A stretch of DNA of 64,000 nucleotides from Pseudochrobactrum sp. sp1633 (GTDB lineage: Bacteria; Pseudomonadota; Alphaproteobacteria; Rhizobiales; Rhizobiaceae), in the NCBI RefSeq assembly GCF_030376605.1, contig NZ_JARRAE010000001.1, positions 62,001 to 126,000 of the forward strand. The letters run 5' to 3'. Each line of letters begins with the position of its first letter. Positions within the stretch are counted from its first letter, which is position 1. Positions 52,455 through 62,198 of this stretch are shown here, piece by piece. Position numbers and translations under genes: made by a program. The notes under the pieces are model-generated. The model had not been told where the DNA came from and did no database searches. It saw nothing but the letters and a program-made list of their open reading frames with translations.

Positions 52455-52910
52455 ATGAAATTCAAAAGCTGGTTATTCCATACATATTTTTTGTTTCGCC
52501 GTCCCATGACTTTGGGAGTGAGAGCGGTTGTGCTGGGTGATGAGGGGCAAAGCGTTTTTCTTGTACGGCATACTTATGTCAAAGGCTGGCATTTGCCGGG
52601 TGGCGGGGTGGAGCGCGGAGAGACTTTCGGGCAGGCTCTGATGAAGGAACTGCGCGAAGAGGCGTCAATCGAGCTGACCGGCACGCCGGAACTGTTCGGA
52701 CTTTACAAAAATACCAAAGTCTCCAACCGGGATCATGTGGCACTGTATGTTTGCCGGTCTTTCGAGCAGACAGGAACCCGTGCGCCGGATTGGGAAATTG
52801 CCGAGGCTCGATTTTTTCCGCTCAGTGACTTGCCCGATGATGTAACAGAGGCCACGATGCGCCGTCTGAATGAAGTCACAACCCATGCGGTGCCGGATGC
52901 GTTGTGGTGA
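52455..52910 (+). CDS. Nudix hydrolase
   Basis: 151 residues. A Nudix box is complete: GGGVERGETFGQALMKEL, then REEASIEL, residues about 48-73 (GX5EX7REUXEEXGU pattern, with a Ser-Ile variation at its end). The N-terminal helix (KFKSWLFHTYFLFRRPMTLGVRAVVL) is like that of the NudG/RppH-related alphaproteobacterial group. It hydrolyses a nucleoside diphosphate linked to another moiety, substrate unknown. 29 bases before the gamma carbonic anhydrase gene, so probably co-transcribed. Confidence 0.88.
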   Translation: MKFKSWLFHTYFLFRRPMTLGVRAVVLGDEGQSVFLVRHTYVKGWHLPGGGVERGETFGQALMKELREEASIELTGTPELFGLYKNTKVSNRDHVALYVCRSFEQTGTRAPDWEIAEARFFPLSDLPDDVTEATMRRLNEVTTHAVPDALW

Positions 52911-52939
52911 TTTGAGTTTGTGAAAACGGAGATATTACC

Positions 52940-53470
52940 ATGCCGGTTTATGTGCTGGACGGCCACAGCCCGCAATTTGATCATCGCGCCAGCAACTGGC
53001 TTGCGCCCGATGCCACGCTGATTGGCAATGTGCGGGTAGGGGAAAACGCAGGAATCTGGTTCGGTGTTATTGCGCGTGGCGACAATGAGCTGATTCACAT
53101 CGGCAAAGACAGCAATGTGCAAGAACATGTTGTTCTGCATACGGATATTGGTTTTCCGCTGACAATCGGTGAAGGTTGTACAATCGGCCATCGGGCGATG
53201 CTGCATGGTTGCACAATCGGTGACAACAGCCTGATCGGTATTGGTGCTATCGTTCTCAACGGAGCGAAAATTGGTAAAAATTCTCTGGTTGGCGCCGGTG
53301 CCTTGGTAACAGAGGGCAAAGAATTTCCGGATAATTCTTTGATTGTCGGTTCTCCGGCGCGGGTATTGCGCGAGCTGACACCAGAGCAAATTGAAAAATT
53401 GCGGGTATCTGCACAAAACTATGTGGCTAATGGCAGACGCTATCAGCGTGGTCTGGAGATAGCGCCGTAA
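52940..53470 (+). CDS. Gamma carbonic anhydrase family protein (YrdA/PaaY-like)
   Basis: 176-residue left-handed beta-helix with hexapeptide repeats from about residue 25 to 140 (GNVRVGENAGIWFGVIARGD, IGKDSNVQEHVVLH, GFPLTIGEGCTIGHRAMLHGCTIGDNSLIGIGA). Zinc ligand His lie in NVQEHV (about 63), IGHRA (about 83) and MLHGC (about 88). The family contains true carbonic anhydrases and paralogs without activity. It follows the Nudix gene in the same orientation. Confidence 0.9.
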   Translation: MPVYVLDGHSPQFDHRASNWLAPDATLIGNVRVGENAGIWFGVIARGDNELIHIGKDSNVQEHVVLHTDIGFPLTIGEGCTIGHRAMLHGCTIGDNSLIGIGAIVLNGAKIGKNSLVGAGALVTEGKEFPDNSLIVGSPARVLRELTPEQIEKLRVSAQNYVANGRRYQRGLEIAP

Positions 53471-53489
53471 TTCTCTTTCTGTAAGCTGC

Positions 53490-54179
53490 TTAATTGCCGA
53501 GAGCGGAGGTTGCGATGCTGCTGATCAGAAGTTCAGGCGCATGACGGATATCGACCCACTGACCGCTGTGACGTGCTGACTGGCGCTTGAGATAAGTGTA
53601 GCTGGTCTGATTCCAGATTTTGACACTGTCTTCCAGATTATCGAGAATGAAATCACCGCGATCTGTACGCACTGTTAAGACGGCGTGGCCTTCACCATTC
53701 TGCTGGCGCACAACTGTAATCAGTAGTGTATTGACCGGAAATCCTGCATTGATCAGCATACGGCGCTTCAGCAATACATAGTCTTCGCAATCGCCGTATT
53801 GGATGCCGGACTGTGTTGGGTAAGACCAAACCTCTTCCTTGCCCCACATTTCCATGTCTGTGCGTGGCAGAATGGCTGTATTCACCTGTGCGTTGACCTG
53901 AATGATCTTAGCCCACAAGTCTTTAGTGAGTTGCAGCGGAGCTTCTGTGCGGCTGGTCTGGCTGCATTCTTTTTTATATTGTTTGCAGAAATCATAGTGA
54001 CCGACAGGCTGGGTTGTGCGGCCCTCTGTCTGCATCCACGGCTGAGCAGCCTGACTTGTCGTTGTGCCACTGAAAATGGTTACTAAAACTGTCAGTGTAA
54101 GCAGCAGAGTTGCGGTAGCCAGCTTATGCTTTGCTGTTGTGCCGCGCGCACTCTTTTTATGTGCTGTCTTGTTATACAT
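53490..54179 (-). CDS. Bacterial transglutaminase-like cysteine peptidase
   Basis: 229 residues from ATG 54179, with AAGGAG. An N-terminal signal anchor or signal peptide (KLATATLLLTLTVLVTIFSG, cleaved before QAAQPW) points outside the cytoplasm. The BTLCP core has VNAQVNTAILPRTDMEMWGKEEVWSYP, the catalytic Cys in QYGDCEDYVLLKRRMLINAGFP (near residue 129), His in GEGHAVLTVRTDRGD and Asp in FILDNLEDSV. Members often act as periplasmic proteases linked to type I secretion or c-di-GMP adhesin release (LapG-like), but no partner is adjacent. A 34-residue insert of TGase-linked Cys (FCKQYKKECSQ) may form a disulfide. Confidence 0.85.
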   Translation of the reverse strand: MYNKTAHKKSARGTTAKHKLATATLLLTLTVLVTIFSGTTTSQAAQPWMQTEGRTTQPVGHYDFCKQYKKECSQTSRTEAPLQLTKDLWAKIIQVNAQVNTAILPRTDMEMWGKEEVWSYPTQSGIQYGDCEDYVLLKRRMLINAGFPVNTLLITVVRQQNGEGHAVLTVRTDRGDFILDNLEDSVKIWNQTSYTYLKRQSARHSGQWVDIRHAPELLISSIATSALGN

Positions 54180-54863
54180 TGTGACGCTCCTTGTTGAGAG
54201 CACCTTGGCATCGAGACATTGACAGTATCCAAAGGGATATGAATAAGACAAAGTAAACGCAGAGGTGAAAATTTGTAAACCTTAACTGCTTGTAAAATCA
54301 ATGTTTTAACGAAAATTAGGACTTGCTATACGCAAAATTCATGCAGGTTTCCTTTGTGTGAAACCTTGAGGTTAACAGAGTGTTTTGCGGTTAATGGCAG
54401 GTTGAAATCGGGGGCTTGTCCACAGGCGCTGGTTAATATGCAGTGTAAGGGACAATGTTACGGATAAGCTTATATTTACCTAGCTGTTCCGCAGGCAGGA
54501 AATTGAGCGAAAAATTATTTCAGGCTTTGATAACTATAAAGATGAATGCGTGTTTTTATAAACGCAAATATTGCCGGAATTAAAGGCGTGACTGACTGCT
54601 CGCCGCTTTTATAAGCGGCATTTGCCAGTGCAGAATCAAAATAAACAGGAAAACCCGGATGTCAGACTATGGCTGACGAAGCGTGATACGCGCGGAATAA
54701 GACGGTTCGAGCCGATAATGCTCAACTTGGAACATTTCGAAGGTATGATGAAAGACAAGGCTCCGGAGCATGGCGCAATTAAACGGACGTAATTAACGCC
54801 TGCGAGCATGCCAAGAGTAAAAAACTCAGAGCAGAACTATGAATGTGATTGATTGTGACGGTT
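54180..54863. other. Long intergenic region between the cysteine peptidase and PilZ genes
   Basis: No supported gene. A 24-codon ORF (54718-54792) has no convincing ribosome site. Hairpins GCGT...ACGC (54549-54566) and GCCGCTT-TTAT-AAGCGGC (54602-54619) lack a T tail. The left end holds the peptidase promoter region. Confidence 0.4.
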
Positions 54864-55496
54864 CTAGTCTTTTGGCAGGTCGGTTTGCAGAACCAGAAAT
54901 TCAATACCGATACCATCATCGAAATGGCGCATGACTTTGGCCTGAGTATTGCCAAGAGTGACGATGCTGCGCAGCGGCGGGCGCAGAGCCGTTACAACTG
55001 CCGCGCCGGAAAGTGACAGATCAAGAATTTTGCATGCATGGGTTGAGCCGTCATCGAGCGTTAACACGGCTTCAGTGCGTGCCGGTGTATGACGCGTGTG
55101 GCGTCTTTGTTCCGGTTGCTGCTGGCTGCTGTTTTTGCTGAGCCAGTCTATTTTGGCAGCAAGTTTGTTTTTCTGGTGCGGCGTATGTTGCAACTGCAGC
55201 GTGAACTCATCGCGCTGGGTGCTGATGACAGCCCCTTCTAAACGCCCGACACCGTCAATATATGCAATAATATGATCATCAGAATTGATGGCAATGCTAT
55301 CGTTTGTCAGGCTGAGGTCAGCGTTGTTTGTGGAAATTCGCCATAATGCACAGGCATATTCACTGCCGTCCGCACGCATAAAACGACCATTGAGCGGGGA
55401 TTTCAAAGTCAGTCTGACAGGGGCATCGGAGTGCTCCGTTGTCTTTGCAGGCATTAATCCTGACGCGTGCGAAGATGGAGGTGTTGCTGCCGACAT
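54864..55496 (-). CDS. PilZ domain protein (putative c-di-GMP receptor)
   Basis: 210 residues. The C-terminal PilZ domain (about 130-205) shows the c-di-GMP motifs: RRHTRHTPA (RxxxR at the domain entry) and DLSLSGAAVV ((D/N)xSxxG). The N-terminal half (RLTLKSPLNGRFMRADGSEYACALWRISTNNADLSL) looks like a second, degenerate PilZ or YcgR-N-like domain without the Arg motif. It should bind cyclic di-GMP and relay it to an unknown partner. The next gene leftward in transcription order is the PAS_5 gene, 195 bases upstream on the same strand. Confidence 0.82.
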   Translation of the reverse strand: MSAATPPSSHASGLMPAKTTEHSDAPVRLTLKSPLNGRFMRADGSEYACALWRISTNNADLSLTNDSIAINSDDHIIAYIDGVGRLEGAVISTQRDEFTLQLQHTPHQKNKLAAKIDWLSKNSSQQQPEQRRHTRHTPARTEAVLTLDDGSTHACKILDLSLSGAAVVTALRPPLRSIVTLGNTQAKVMRHFDDGIGIEFLVLQTDLPKD

Positions 55497-55690
55497 ATTG
55501 CTGAAATGTGCCTCTGGACGATTTTATAAATACGAAAGCCGGCGCTATCCCCATCACCGGCACTTATCATGCTATAATAATTTTTGCTAGCACGCTACTA
55601 AAAGCTTGGTTTTATAGTGTTTCTTGTGAGTAATTATCTGGGAATAAGAATTTTATAGCAATGAATTCACGCATATACTGAGCTGGCACG

Positions 55691-56719
55691 TTAATTTTTG
55701 TCTTTCCCGCCGGTGATCAGCTTCAAATGAGCTGCTTTTTGTACCGATGGTGCGGATTCGGGTTTTGGTGCTGCCGGATGTATACTTTTGATGAGATCAG
55801 CAACTGTAAGTGGTGCCGATCCTGTTGCAGGGGCAGGGCGGATAGCATGATGGATTGTTGGTTCAGAGGTGCGTGCTGCCGGAAGTAATGCCTCAATCTG
55901 AGGCAGTAAAGCTCTGGCAAAAGCGGTATCAGCGACGCCGGCACCTTCAAGTTTGCTCTTTATATTTATAGAAGGGACGGTAGCCTCGGCCACAGCGAAT
56001 GAATTCTCTGTGCTCGGCATAAGTTCATGATGACGGTCCAATAGAACCTGTAGCACAGATTTCATGCCTTTTGTTGCAGGCGCTATATCTTCCTGAGCGG
56101 CAGATGGGGTTGTTTCGCTGCGCAATCCCATGTGATTGCTGATCAGCGGGTCGCTGCCAAGCCAAAGCGGCTGATCCAGAGGAACCATGCTGCCGATCCA
56201 TGCGAGCGAACCATCCGCCTCGTGCAATGGCAATAATAAGGATTCAAAATGGCAGGCTTTTTCAGTCAGCGTCAGTCCGGTATGTTCCAGACGCAAGGGC
56301 CGGTAATCAAGTCCGGACAGGTGTAACTGCTCCGCAAGCCACAAGCGTACATCATCATGCCAGAGAGATAAAAAGCGGGTATTGCGTAATTCTCTGCCAT
56401 AAATCGTGCAAAGACGGGTTCCTGCCAGCCTGAACTGCCATTGTTTTGGCTGAGGAATGCCGGTGCTGTCAGGATTAGCTGTCGTGGCGCTCGCTTCATG
56501 ATCGCCGCGCAGGATGAAAATATTCGGAAGCTTGCCGCCCAGATCACGCGGGCTGATGTCACGACGATCCGGCGCCGCGCGGGTTCCGCGCAACCTGTCC
56601 CAATATGTGAGCAGATCGGCCGTCCAATCATGTTTCATGATGTGGCTGCTATCCTCGTCTTTTCTGAGCCCGTACTGTTGGGGGATTTCCACCAATAAAT
56701 GCTGAAATCCGTTTAACAT
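55691..56719 (-). CDS. PAS domain (PAS_5 family) protein
   Basis: 342 residues. A PAS_5 domain (about 30-180) has the family layout HDWTADLLTYWDRLRGTRAAPDRRDISPRDLGGKLPNIFILRG, split around residues 30-75, then FRLAGTRLCTIYGRELRNTRFLSLWHDD, typical of alphaproteobacteria. The rest is a low-complexity Pro/Ala linker and a C-terminal helical tail. PAS_5 proteins are poorly studied sensors. The ATG at 56719 has only a weak AAAGACAG; an internal ATG at 56638 is an alternative. It precedes the PilZ gene and may act with it in cyclic-di-GMP or surface signalling. Confidence 0.8.
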   Translation of the reverse strand: MLNGFQHLLVEIPQQYGLRKDEDSSHIMKHDWTADLLTYWDRLRGTRAAPDRRDISPRDLGGKLPNIFILRGDHEASATTANPDSTGIPQPKQWQFRLAGTRLCTIYGRELRNTRFLSLWHDDVRLWLAEQLHLSGLDYRPLRLEHTGLTLTEKACHFESLLLPLHEADGSLAWIGSMVPLDQPLWLGSDPLISNHMGLRSETTPSAAQEDIAPATKGMKSVLQVLLDRHHELMPSTENSFAVAEATVPSINIKSKLEGAGVADTAFARALLPQIEALLPAARTSEPTIHHAIRPAPATGSAPLTVADLIKSIHPAAPKPESAPSVQKAAHLKLITGGKDKN

Positions 56720-57200
56720 AGTGCGCGTATCTGTCTTTCAGATTGAAACACCATTTACGCGAAACACTTTTTAATTTTTGTCACCCGATATAAAAGCGTC
56801 AGTCATGGTGATGACTGTTGTGCTTCCCTGCATCCGGTTGATGGCAATAATATGCGCAGATGAATGTAAACAAGCCATGTTTGAGACCAGAACATCCACG
56901 AACAATAAAATTTATGGTTAACGCTTTGCTTAGATTGCATTAATCAATTAAGTATGTTTAGATACTTTTACGCAAAAGTTGCGAGCATTTTAGTGGAAAC
57001 TGCTCATTGCTTCTGATGCTTGAACTCCAGAATTTAAGTCCGGACTTGCATTGTCCGTTCGCCGCCTGTCTGACAGGCGGTTTTTTCTTGTCTTGATTTG
57101 GCTGTGTTCCTGTCCCAAACATAATTCTGAACAGGTTCCATATGCGCTGACCGCGACAGCTGCATCATGAAAACATTACACAAATCTCTATGAGGACAGA
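56720..57200. other. Intergenic region with an orphan terminator upstream of the rhomboid gene
   Basis: No protein gene seen. It includes the PAS_5 promoter side, a degraded repeat tail (56971-57010), and a plus-strand terminator at 57062-57086 with no gene before it. Confidence 0.5.
56969..57087 (+). ncRNA. Candidate small RNA ending at an orphan terminator
   Basis: CCGCCTGTC-T-GACAGGCGG (57062-57080) followed by TTTTTT is an intrinsic terminator on the plus strand. The nearest plus-strand gene upstream ended about 3.6 kb before, so this terminator needs its own transcript. A possible promoter TTGCAT (56935-56940), 17-base spacer, TTAGAT (56958-56963) would give an RNA of about 115 bases. 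5' end and boundaries are uncertain. Confidence 0.4.
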
Positions 57201-57938
57201 ATGCAGCAACCGGTAAACGAATCTCATGCAGATGATCAGCACGGGCGTGGCGGCTCCCAGCCGGTATTTAATATTCCGCCTGTTGTTGTGGCCCTGATCG
57301 GTATTTGTGTGGCGGTTTATCTCATTCAGTCTTATCTGCTGAATGACGGCCAATATGTCTGGTTCATGCTGAATTTTGCTTTTATTCCGCAACGCTTCAG
57401 TCTCGGAGGCGGCTTTGGTGATCCATTCGCGTGGCTCACAGCATTAACATATTCATTCATGCATGGCGGATTTGCGCATCTGGCGGTCAACAGCGTCTGG
57501 TTTGCTGCTTTCGGCTCTCCGCTGGCAGGGCGTATCGGAACGCGAAAGTTTCTGCTTTTCTGGCTGCTTACGGCCGTTATAGCGGCCTTTACGCATTATG
57601 CGCTTTATCCTGACAGTAATATCCCGCTGGTCGGGGCTTCCGGCGCTATTTCCGGCATGATGGGCGCGGCTGCCCGTTTTGGTTTTCGCCGCGTAACATA
57701 TTATTCCAGGGCAGGGCGGCAAATTCCGGCTTTTGGCGGGCCGCTTCTCTCTGTTTTGCAAACCTTTCAAAACCGGACTGTGCTCACATTTGTCGGCTTC
57801 TGGCTGATTATCAATGTGATTACCGGCCTTTATGCAACTGCGCCGGGCGAGCTTTCGGGTATTGCCTGGGAAGCACATATCGGTGGCTTTGTTGCCGGAT
57901 TTTTCGGAATCGCACTGTTGTTACGTGATCGCTCCTGA
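57201..57938 (+). CDS. Rhomboid family intramembrane serine protease
   Basis: 245 residues with six membrane segments. Catalytic Ser in VGASGAISGMMGAAARFG (GASG, near residue 146) and His in WEAHIGGFVAGFFGIALLL (near 225). The helix-1 and loop signature YSFMHGGFAHLAVNSVWFAAFGSPLAGR (HxxxN: His-Asn pair near 90-98) is intact, so it should be active. Soluble N-terminus of about 25 residues is acidic. Substrate unknown. It is 3' of the orphan terminator and has its own start site ATGAGGACAGAATG region. Confidence 0.92.
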   Translation: MQQPVNESHADDQHGRGGSQPVFNIPPVVVALIGICVAVYLIQSYLLNDGQYVWFMLNFAFIPQRFSLGGGFGDPFAWLTALTYSFMHGGFAHLAVNSVWFAAFGSPLAGRIGTRKFLLFWLLTAVIAAFTHYALYPDSNIPLVGASGAISGMMGAAARFGFRRVTYYSRAGRQIPAFGGPLLSVLQTFQNRTVLTFVGFWLIINVITGLYATAPGELSGIAWEAHIGGFVAGFFGIALLLRDRS

Positions 57939-58126
57939 TGCGATTAATTTATGATTTTATCTGATTTGTGTTATTCTGAATCAATGGTTTCTGGTCTGGT
58001 TCCGGCTTGTGTCAGCAACAATATATAATCTCAGCGCTTTCCCATGCCGGTAAACCGTCCTGATGTCATAAACGCTCCTGTTTTCAGGCGCGATAGATGG
58101 TTTGGCGTTTTTATCGGGAGGAAATA

Positions 58127-58561
58127 ATGACTGTACGAGCAATTCTGGAGCAAAAAGGCAGTGATGTTTACACTGTCAAAGCTGATGCAGATCTGGAAAC
58201 GGCAGCAAAACAGCTCTCAGCGCACCGTATTGGTGCATTGCTGGTGGATGAAGGCGCGGGGAAATATACAGGAATTCTTTCTGAGCGGGATATTGTGCGT
58301 GCCTGCGCCAATCACGGTATTCAGGCTTTACAAATGCCGGTTTCTAAAACCATGACCACGAAGGTTCTGCATTGCAGTCCGCATGATACGGTTCATTACG
58401 TGATGGAAATGATGACCCGACACCGCTTCCGGCATCTGCCGGTTGTTGATGAATCGGGAGAACTTGTTGGTATTATTTCGATCGGTGACGTTGTGAAGCG
58501 TCGTATTGAGCAGGCCGAGCAGGAAACCGCGGAAATGATTCAGTATATTGCAACAGCCTGA
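58127..58561 (+). CDS. Two-CBS-domain protein
   Basis: 144 residues from ATG 58127, with GGGAGG five to ten bases before. Two CBS motifs: residues about 5-60 (YTVKADADLETAAKQLSAHRIGALLVDEGAGKYTGILSERDIVRA) and about 72-130 (VLHCSPHDTVHYVMEMMTRHRFRHLPVVDESGELVGIISIGDVVKR), which form a Bateman module that binds AMP, ATP or similar. As a stand-alone protein its partner is unknown. It ends at a shared terminator with convergent rlmB. Confidence 0.93.
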   Translation: MTVRAILEQKGSDVYTVKADADLETAAKQLSAHRIGALLVDEGAGKYTGILSERDIVRACANHGIQALQMPVSKTMTTKVLHCSPHDTVHYVMEMMTRHRFRHLPVVDESGELVGIISIGDVVKRRIEQAEQETAEMIQYIATA

Positions 58562-58663
58562 CAATTAGCGCGTGTCACATAAAAGCGGCACAGTTTGATG
58601 CTGCCGGCCGTTCGCATATTGATGTCTCACACTGCTTCGATGCGATGATTCTATGCATAAAAA

Positions 58664-58710
58664 CAAAAAAAGCCCCGCACCTTGAATCATCAAAGTGCGG
58701 GGCTTTTTTT
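58664..58710. terminator. Bidirectional terminator between the CBS and rlmB genes
   Basis: AAAAAAAGCCCCGCAC pairs with GTGCGGGGCTTTTTTT (16 pairs) across a 14-base loop. A and T runs on each side suit both strands. Confidence 0.95.
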
Positions 58711-58719
58711 AAAAGAGTG

Positions 58720-59622
58720 TTATTTGCTCAAAAAACGCTGCGCAGCATAAAGCGAAATGGCTGCGGCATTCGAGACATTCAGCGATTTAATCGCGCCCGG
58801 CATATCAAGACGTGCCAGTGCATTGACTGTTTCGCGTGTTTTTTGACGCAAGCCTTTGCCTTCTGCTCCCAGAACAAGCGCAACTTTGTTGCCCTTGAGC
58901 GTTTGTTCCATTTCCAGCGGGCCTTCCGAATCGAGGCCGATGGTCATGTACCCGAGTTCATGCAGCTCCTGAATCGCTTCAGCAAGGTTGCGCACTTCGA
59001 TCTGGTCAATCATTTCCAGCGCACCGGAAGCGGATTTTGCCAATACACCTGATTCCTGCGGGCTGTGCCGTGAGGTTGTGATGATCGCATCAGCACCAAA
59101 GGCAACAGCGGAACGCAAAATAGCGCCGACATTATGCGGATCAGTCACCTGATCCAGAATCAAAAGCAGGCGACCTTCTTTAAGATCCTGCAATTTACGC
59201 GGTTTCAGAGCTGCAGTTTCAATCAGAACGCCCTGATGAACTGCATCTGAACCGGTCAGCGCATCAATATCCCGCGGCTCAACCATTTCAGGGGTGAGGC
59301 GGGCAAGCGTTGCATCATCCAGTTCAAGGCGTGCCAGAGCATTTTTAGTAACAAGCATACGGAAAATACGGCGACGCGGATTTTCAATCGCTGCTTTTAC
59401 TGTGTGCAGGCCATAAAGACGGATGATTCCATCCTCTGCCGGACTGCCTTTGACAGATTTACGTCTGTCGAAACGGTTATCCTGACGGTATGGCTGCGAA
59501 TTTTGTTCGCTGCCGCCGGATTTTTGATCACGAAACTGGCGCCGCAGACGCGCATAATGCGAATCTTTAGGTGTGCCGGTGGAGGAGCCGGATGAGTCCG
59601 GTGACGATTTTTTATCTTTCAT
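58720..59622 (-). CDS. rlmB: 23S rRNA (guanosine-2'-O)-methyltransferase RlmB
   Basis: 300 residues, SPOUT/TrmH family. An N-terminal extension rich in charged residues is followed by a substrate-binding L30e-like domain (GLHTVKAAIENPRRRIFRMLVT). The catalytic knot has LILDQVTDPHNVGAILRSAVAFG, VALVLGAEGKGLRQKTRETV and KSLNVSNAAAISLYAAQR. It methylates G2251 of 23S rRNA by family role, although the TrmH group contains several rRNA and tRNA targets. Convergent with the CBS gene. Confidence 0.9.
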   Translation of the reverse strand: MKDKKSSPDSSGSSTGTPKDSHYARLRRQFRDQKSGGSEQNSQPYRQDNRFDRRKSVKGSPAEDGIIRLYGLHTVKAAIENPRRRIFRMLVTKNALARLELDDATLARLTPEMVEPRDIDALTGSDAVHQGVLIETAALKPRKLQDLKEGRLLLILDQVTDPHNVGAILRSAVAFGADAIITTSRHSPQESGVLAKSASGALEMIDQIEVRNLAEAIQELHELGYMTIGLDSEGPLEMEQTLKGNKVALVLGAEGKGLRQKTRETVNALARLDMPGAIKSLNVSNAAAISLYAAQRFLSK

Positions 59623-59902
59623 GAGCGCTCTATACCGATTTTCCTGTCTTCAAGGTAGCATCTTTCCTTATTCACAGGCAGGAAAGTTTCGTGATGCGAA
59701 AAAAGACCACCGGAAAAGCCCTATATTGTGGATGATTGATAAGCCTGTGAAAATTTTATGCATTTTTTTCAAAAAGAGCTGTTGACTTATCAGGGTCTTA
59801 TCGGCATAACCCGCCTCGTTCACAGCGACAAACGAGCCAAGCGCTACGGGGTCACAGTGAACGGAATGCCTAGTCGCTCAACTCTGCTTGCAGTGAGTTT
59901 CT

Positions 59903-59987
59903 GGAGGAGTGCCCGAGTGGTTAAAGGGGGCGGACTGTAAATCCGCTGGCTTAGCCTACGTTGGTTCGAAACCAACCTCCTCCACCA
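59903..59987 (+). tRNA. tRNA-Tyr (GTA)
   Basis: 85 bases with encoded CCA. Acceptor GGAGGAG pairs with CTCCTCC, anticodon loop ACTGTAAAT (GTA), long variable arm (TGGCTTAGCCTACG region), T-arm GGTTCGAAACC. It is the first tRNA of the pair upstream of tuf. Confidence 0.96.
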
Positions 59988-60012
59988 CTGCCAGAGCATG
60001 AGTTTTGAGTGC

Positions 60013-60086
60013 GCGGGTATAGCTCAATGGTAGAGCAGCAGCCTTCCAAGCTGAATACGCGGGTTCGATTCCCGCTACCCGCTCCA
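60013..60086 (+). tRNA. tRNA-Gly (TCC)
   Basis: 74 bases with encoded CCA. GCGGGTA acceptor pairs with TACCCGC, anticodon loop CTTCCAA (TCC), T-arm GGGTTCGATTCCC. It lies 25 bases after tRNA-Tyr and 211 before tuf, so the three probably form one transcription unit, as in other bacteria. Confidence 0.96.
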
Positions 60087-60297
60087 GATATTTCAGAGCG
60101 GTATGGCGTGTAGGGTAATTTGGCTGGCTTTAAAAAGCTTAAGTCAAAAGCGAGTTCAATAAGCTTCAAGCCGAGAGGGTTGGAGCTTAGTTCTACTGTA
60201 CAATATCCTGGGTAAGTTGCCTTAGGGTAGGTTATATAGCATTTAAAATTGTTGCAGCGCGTGAAAATATGCGTTGTGGTGAAAGAGAGCGACAGCG

Positions 60298-61473
<1,176 letters not shown>

Positions 61474-61483
61474 TAAAGATTTA

Positions 61484-61507
61484 ACAAGGCTGGGTAGCCA
61501 GCCTTGT
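61484..61507 (+). other. Hairpin without U-tract after tuf
   Basis: ACAAGGCTGG pairs with CCAGCCTTGT around GTAG. No T run follows, so it is unlikely to be a terminator; it may stabilise the tuf mRNA 3' end or guide cleavage before tRNA-Trp. Confidence 0.6.
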
Positions 61508-61526
61508 ATCGCTCAGGCGATAATAC

Positions 61527-61602
61527 AGGGGTATAGCTCAGTTGGTAGAGCGACGGTCTCCAAAACCGTAGGTCGCGGGTTCGAGCCCTGCTGCCCCTGC
61601 CA
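61527..61602 (+). tRNA. tRNA-Trp (CCA)
   Basis: 76 bases with encoded CCA. AGGGGTA acceptor pairs with TGCCCCT, anticodon loop CTCCAAA (CCA), T-arm GGGTTCGAGCCC. It follows tuf by 54 bases; a 10-pair hairpin without a T run (61484-61507) lies between and may mark processing. Confidence 0.96.
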
Positions 61603-61610
61603 TTTTAAGG

Positions 61611-61642
61611 CGGCGTCACACATCTTGTGTGGCGCCGTTTTT
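61611..61642 (+). terminator. Terminator after tRNA-Trp
   Basis: CGGCGTCACACA pairs with TGTGTGGCGCCG (one G-U), loop TCT, followed by TTTTTG. Confidence 0.9.
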
Positions 61643-61958
61643 GTATGTAAGATGGTTTTATGTGATACATAGAGCGGTCTTGCAGCGGATCTGATATAGC
61701 GCTGTTTTATCGTTGACCTGTTTGCAATTCAGGGCAGGGCGGCTGTCAATTCCGCCATGTAATACACGGAATTTATCATATCTTAGCATATGGGCTTGTG
61801 TTTTTAAGGAATCGGCTCTATGTAAGGGCATTCAATAACGGTGCGTGGGATTGAGTTATCGTCCGACGTGCCGTAATCTTGTGAGTTCTTTCTGATTAAT
61901 GCATTCTTAATAGCTTGTTTTGATTGGGATTAATTTTAATACAAGCGCAGAGTGGCAA
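61643..61958. other. Promoter region of secE-nusG
   Basis: No gene in about 315 AT-rich bases between the tRNA-Trp terminator and secE. It should hold the secE-nusG promoter, but I could not fix -35/-10 boxes. Confidence 0.4.
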
Positions 61959-62159
61959 ATGGCGTCCAAAACTAATCCGATTACGTTTTTCCGTCAGGTT
62001 CGTGCCGAGGCGGCTAAAGTAACGTGGCCAACCCGGCGTGAGACCGTGATTTCAACTGTTATGGTCGTTATCATGGCTTTTCTGGCGGCGCTCTTTTTCT
62101 TTGTTGCGGATCAGCTGATGGCTTATGGCGTTGAATTGCTTCTGGGTCTCGGACGTTAA
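61959..62159 (+). CDS. secE: Preprotein translocase subunit SecE
   Basis: 66 residues from ATG 61959 (the frame is open from 61920). The soluble N-terminus (TNPITFFRQVRAEAAKVTWPTRRETV) contains the conserved VTWPTR motif, followed by one membrane helix (VVIMAFLAALFFFVADQLM). It stabilises SecY in the inner-membrane translocon. The short single-helix form is usual in alphaproteobacteria. nusG follows in the same orientation. Confidence 0.96.
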   Translation: MASKTNPITFFRQVRAEAAKVTWPTRRETVISTVMVVIMAFLAALFFFVADQLMAYGVELLLGLGR

Positions 62160-62198
62160 CATAGGTTTGGTTGGCGTGAGCTATACGGGAGAAGCATA

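Noticed and set aside
54718-54792. 24-codon ORF (MLNLEHFEGM...) between the peptidase and PilZ genes
   Set aside because: No convincing ribosome site, no conserved pattern recognised, and no downstream gene on the same strand.
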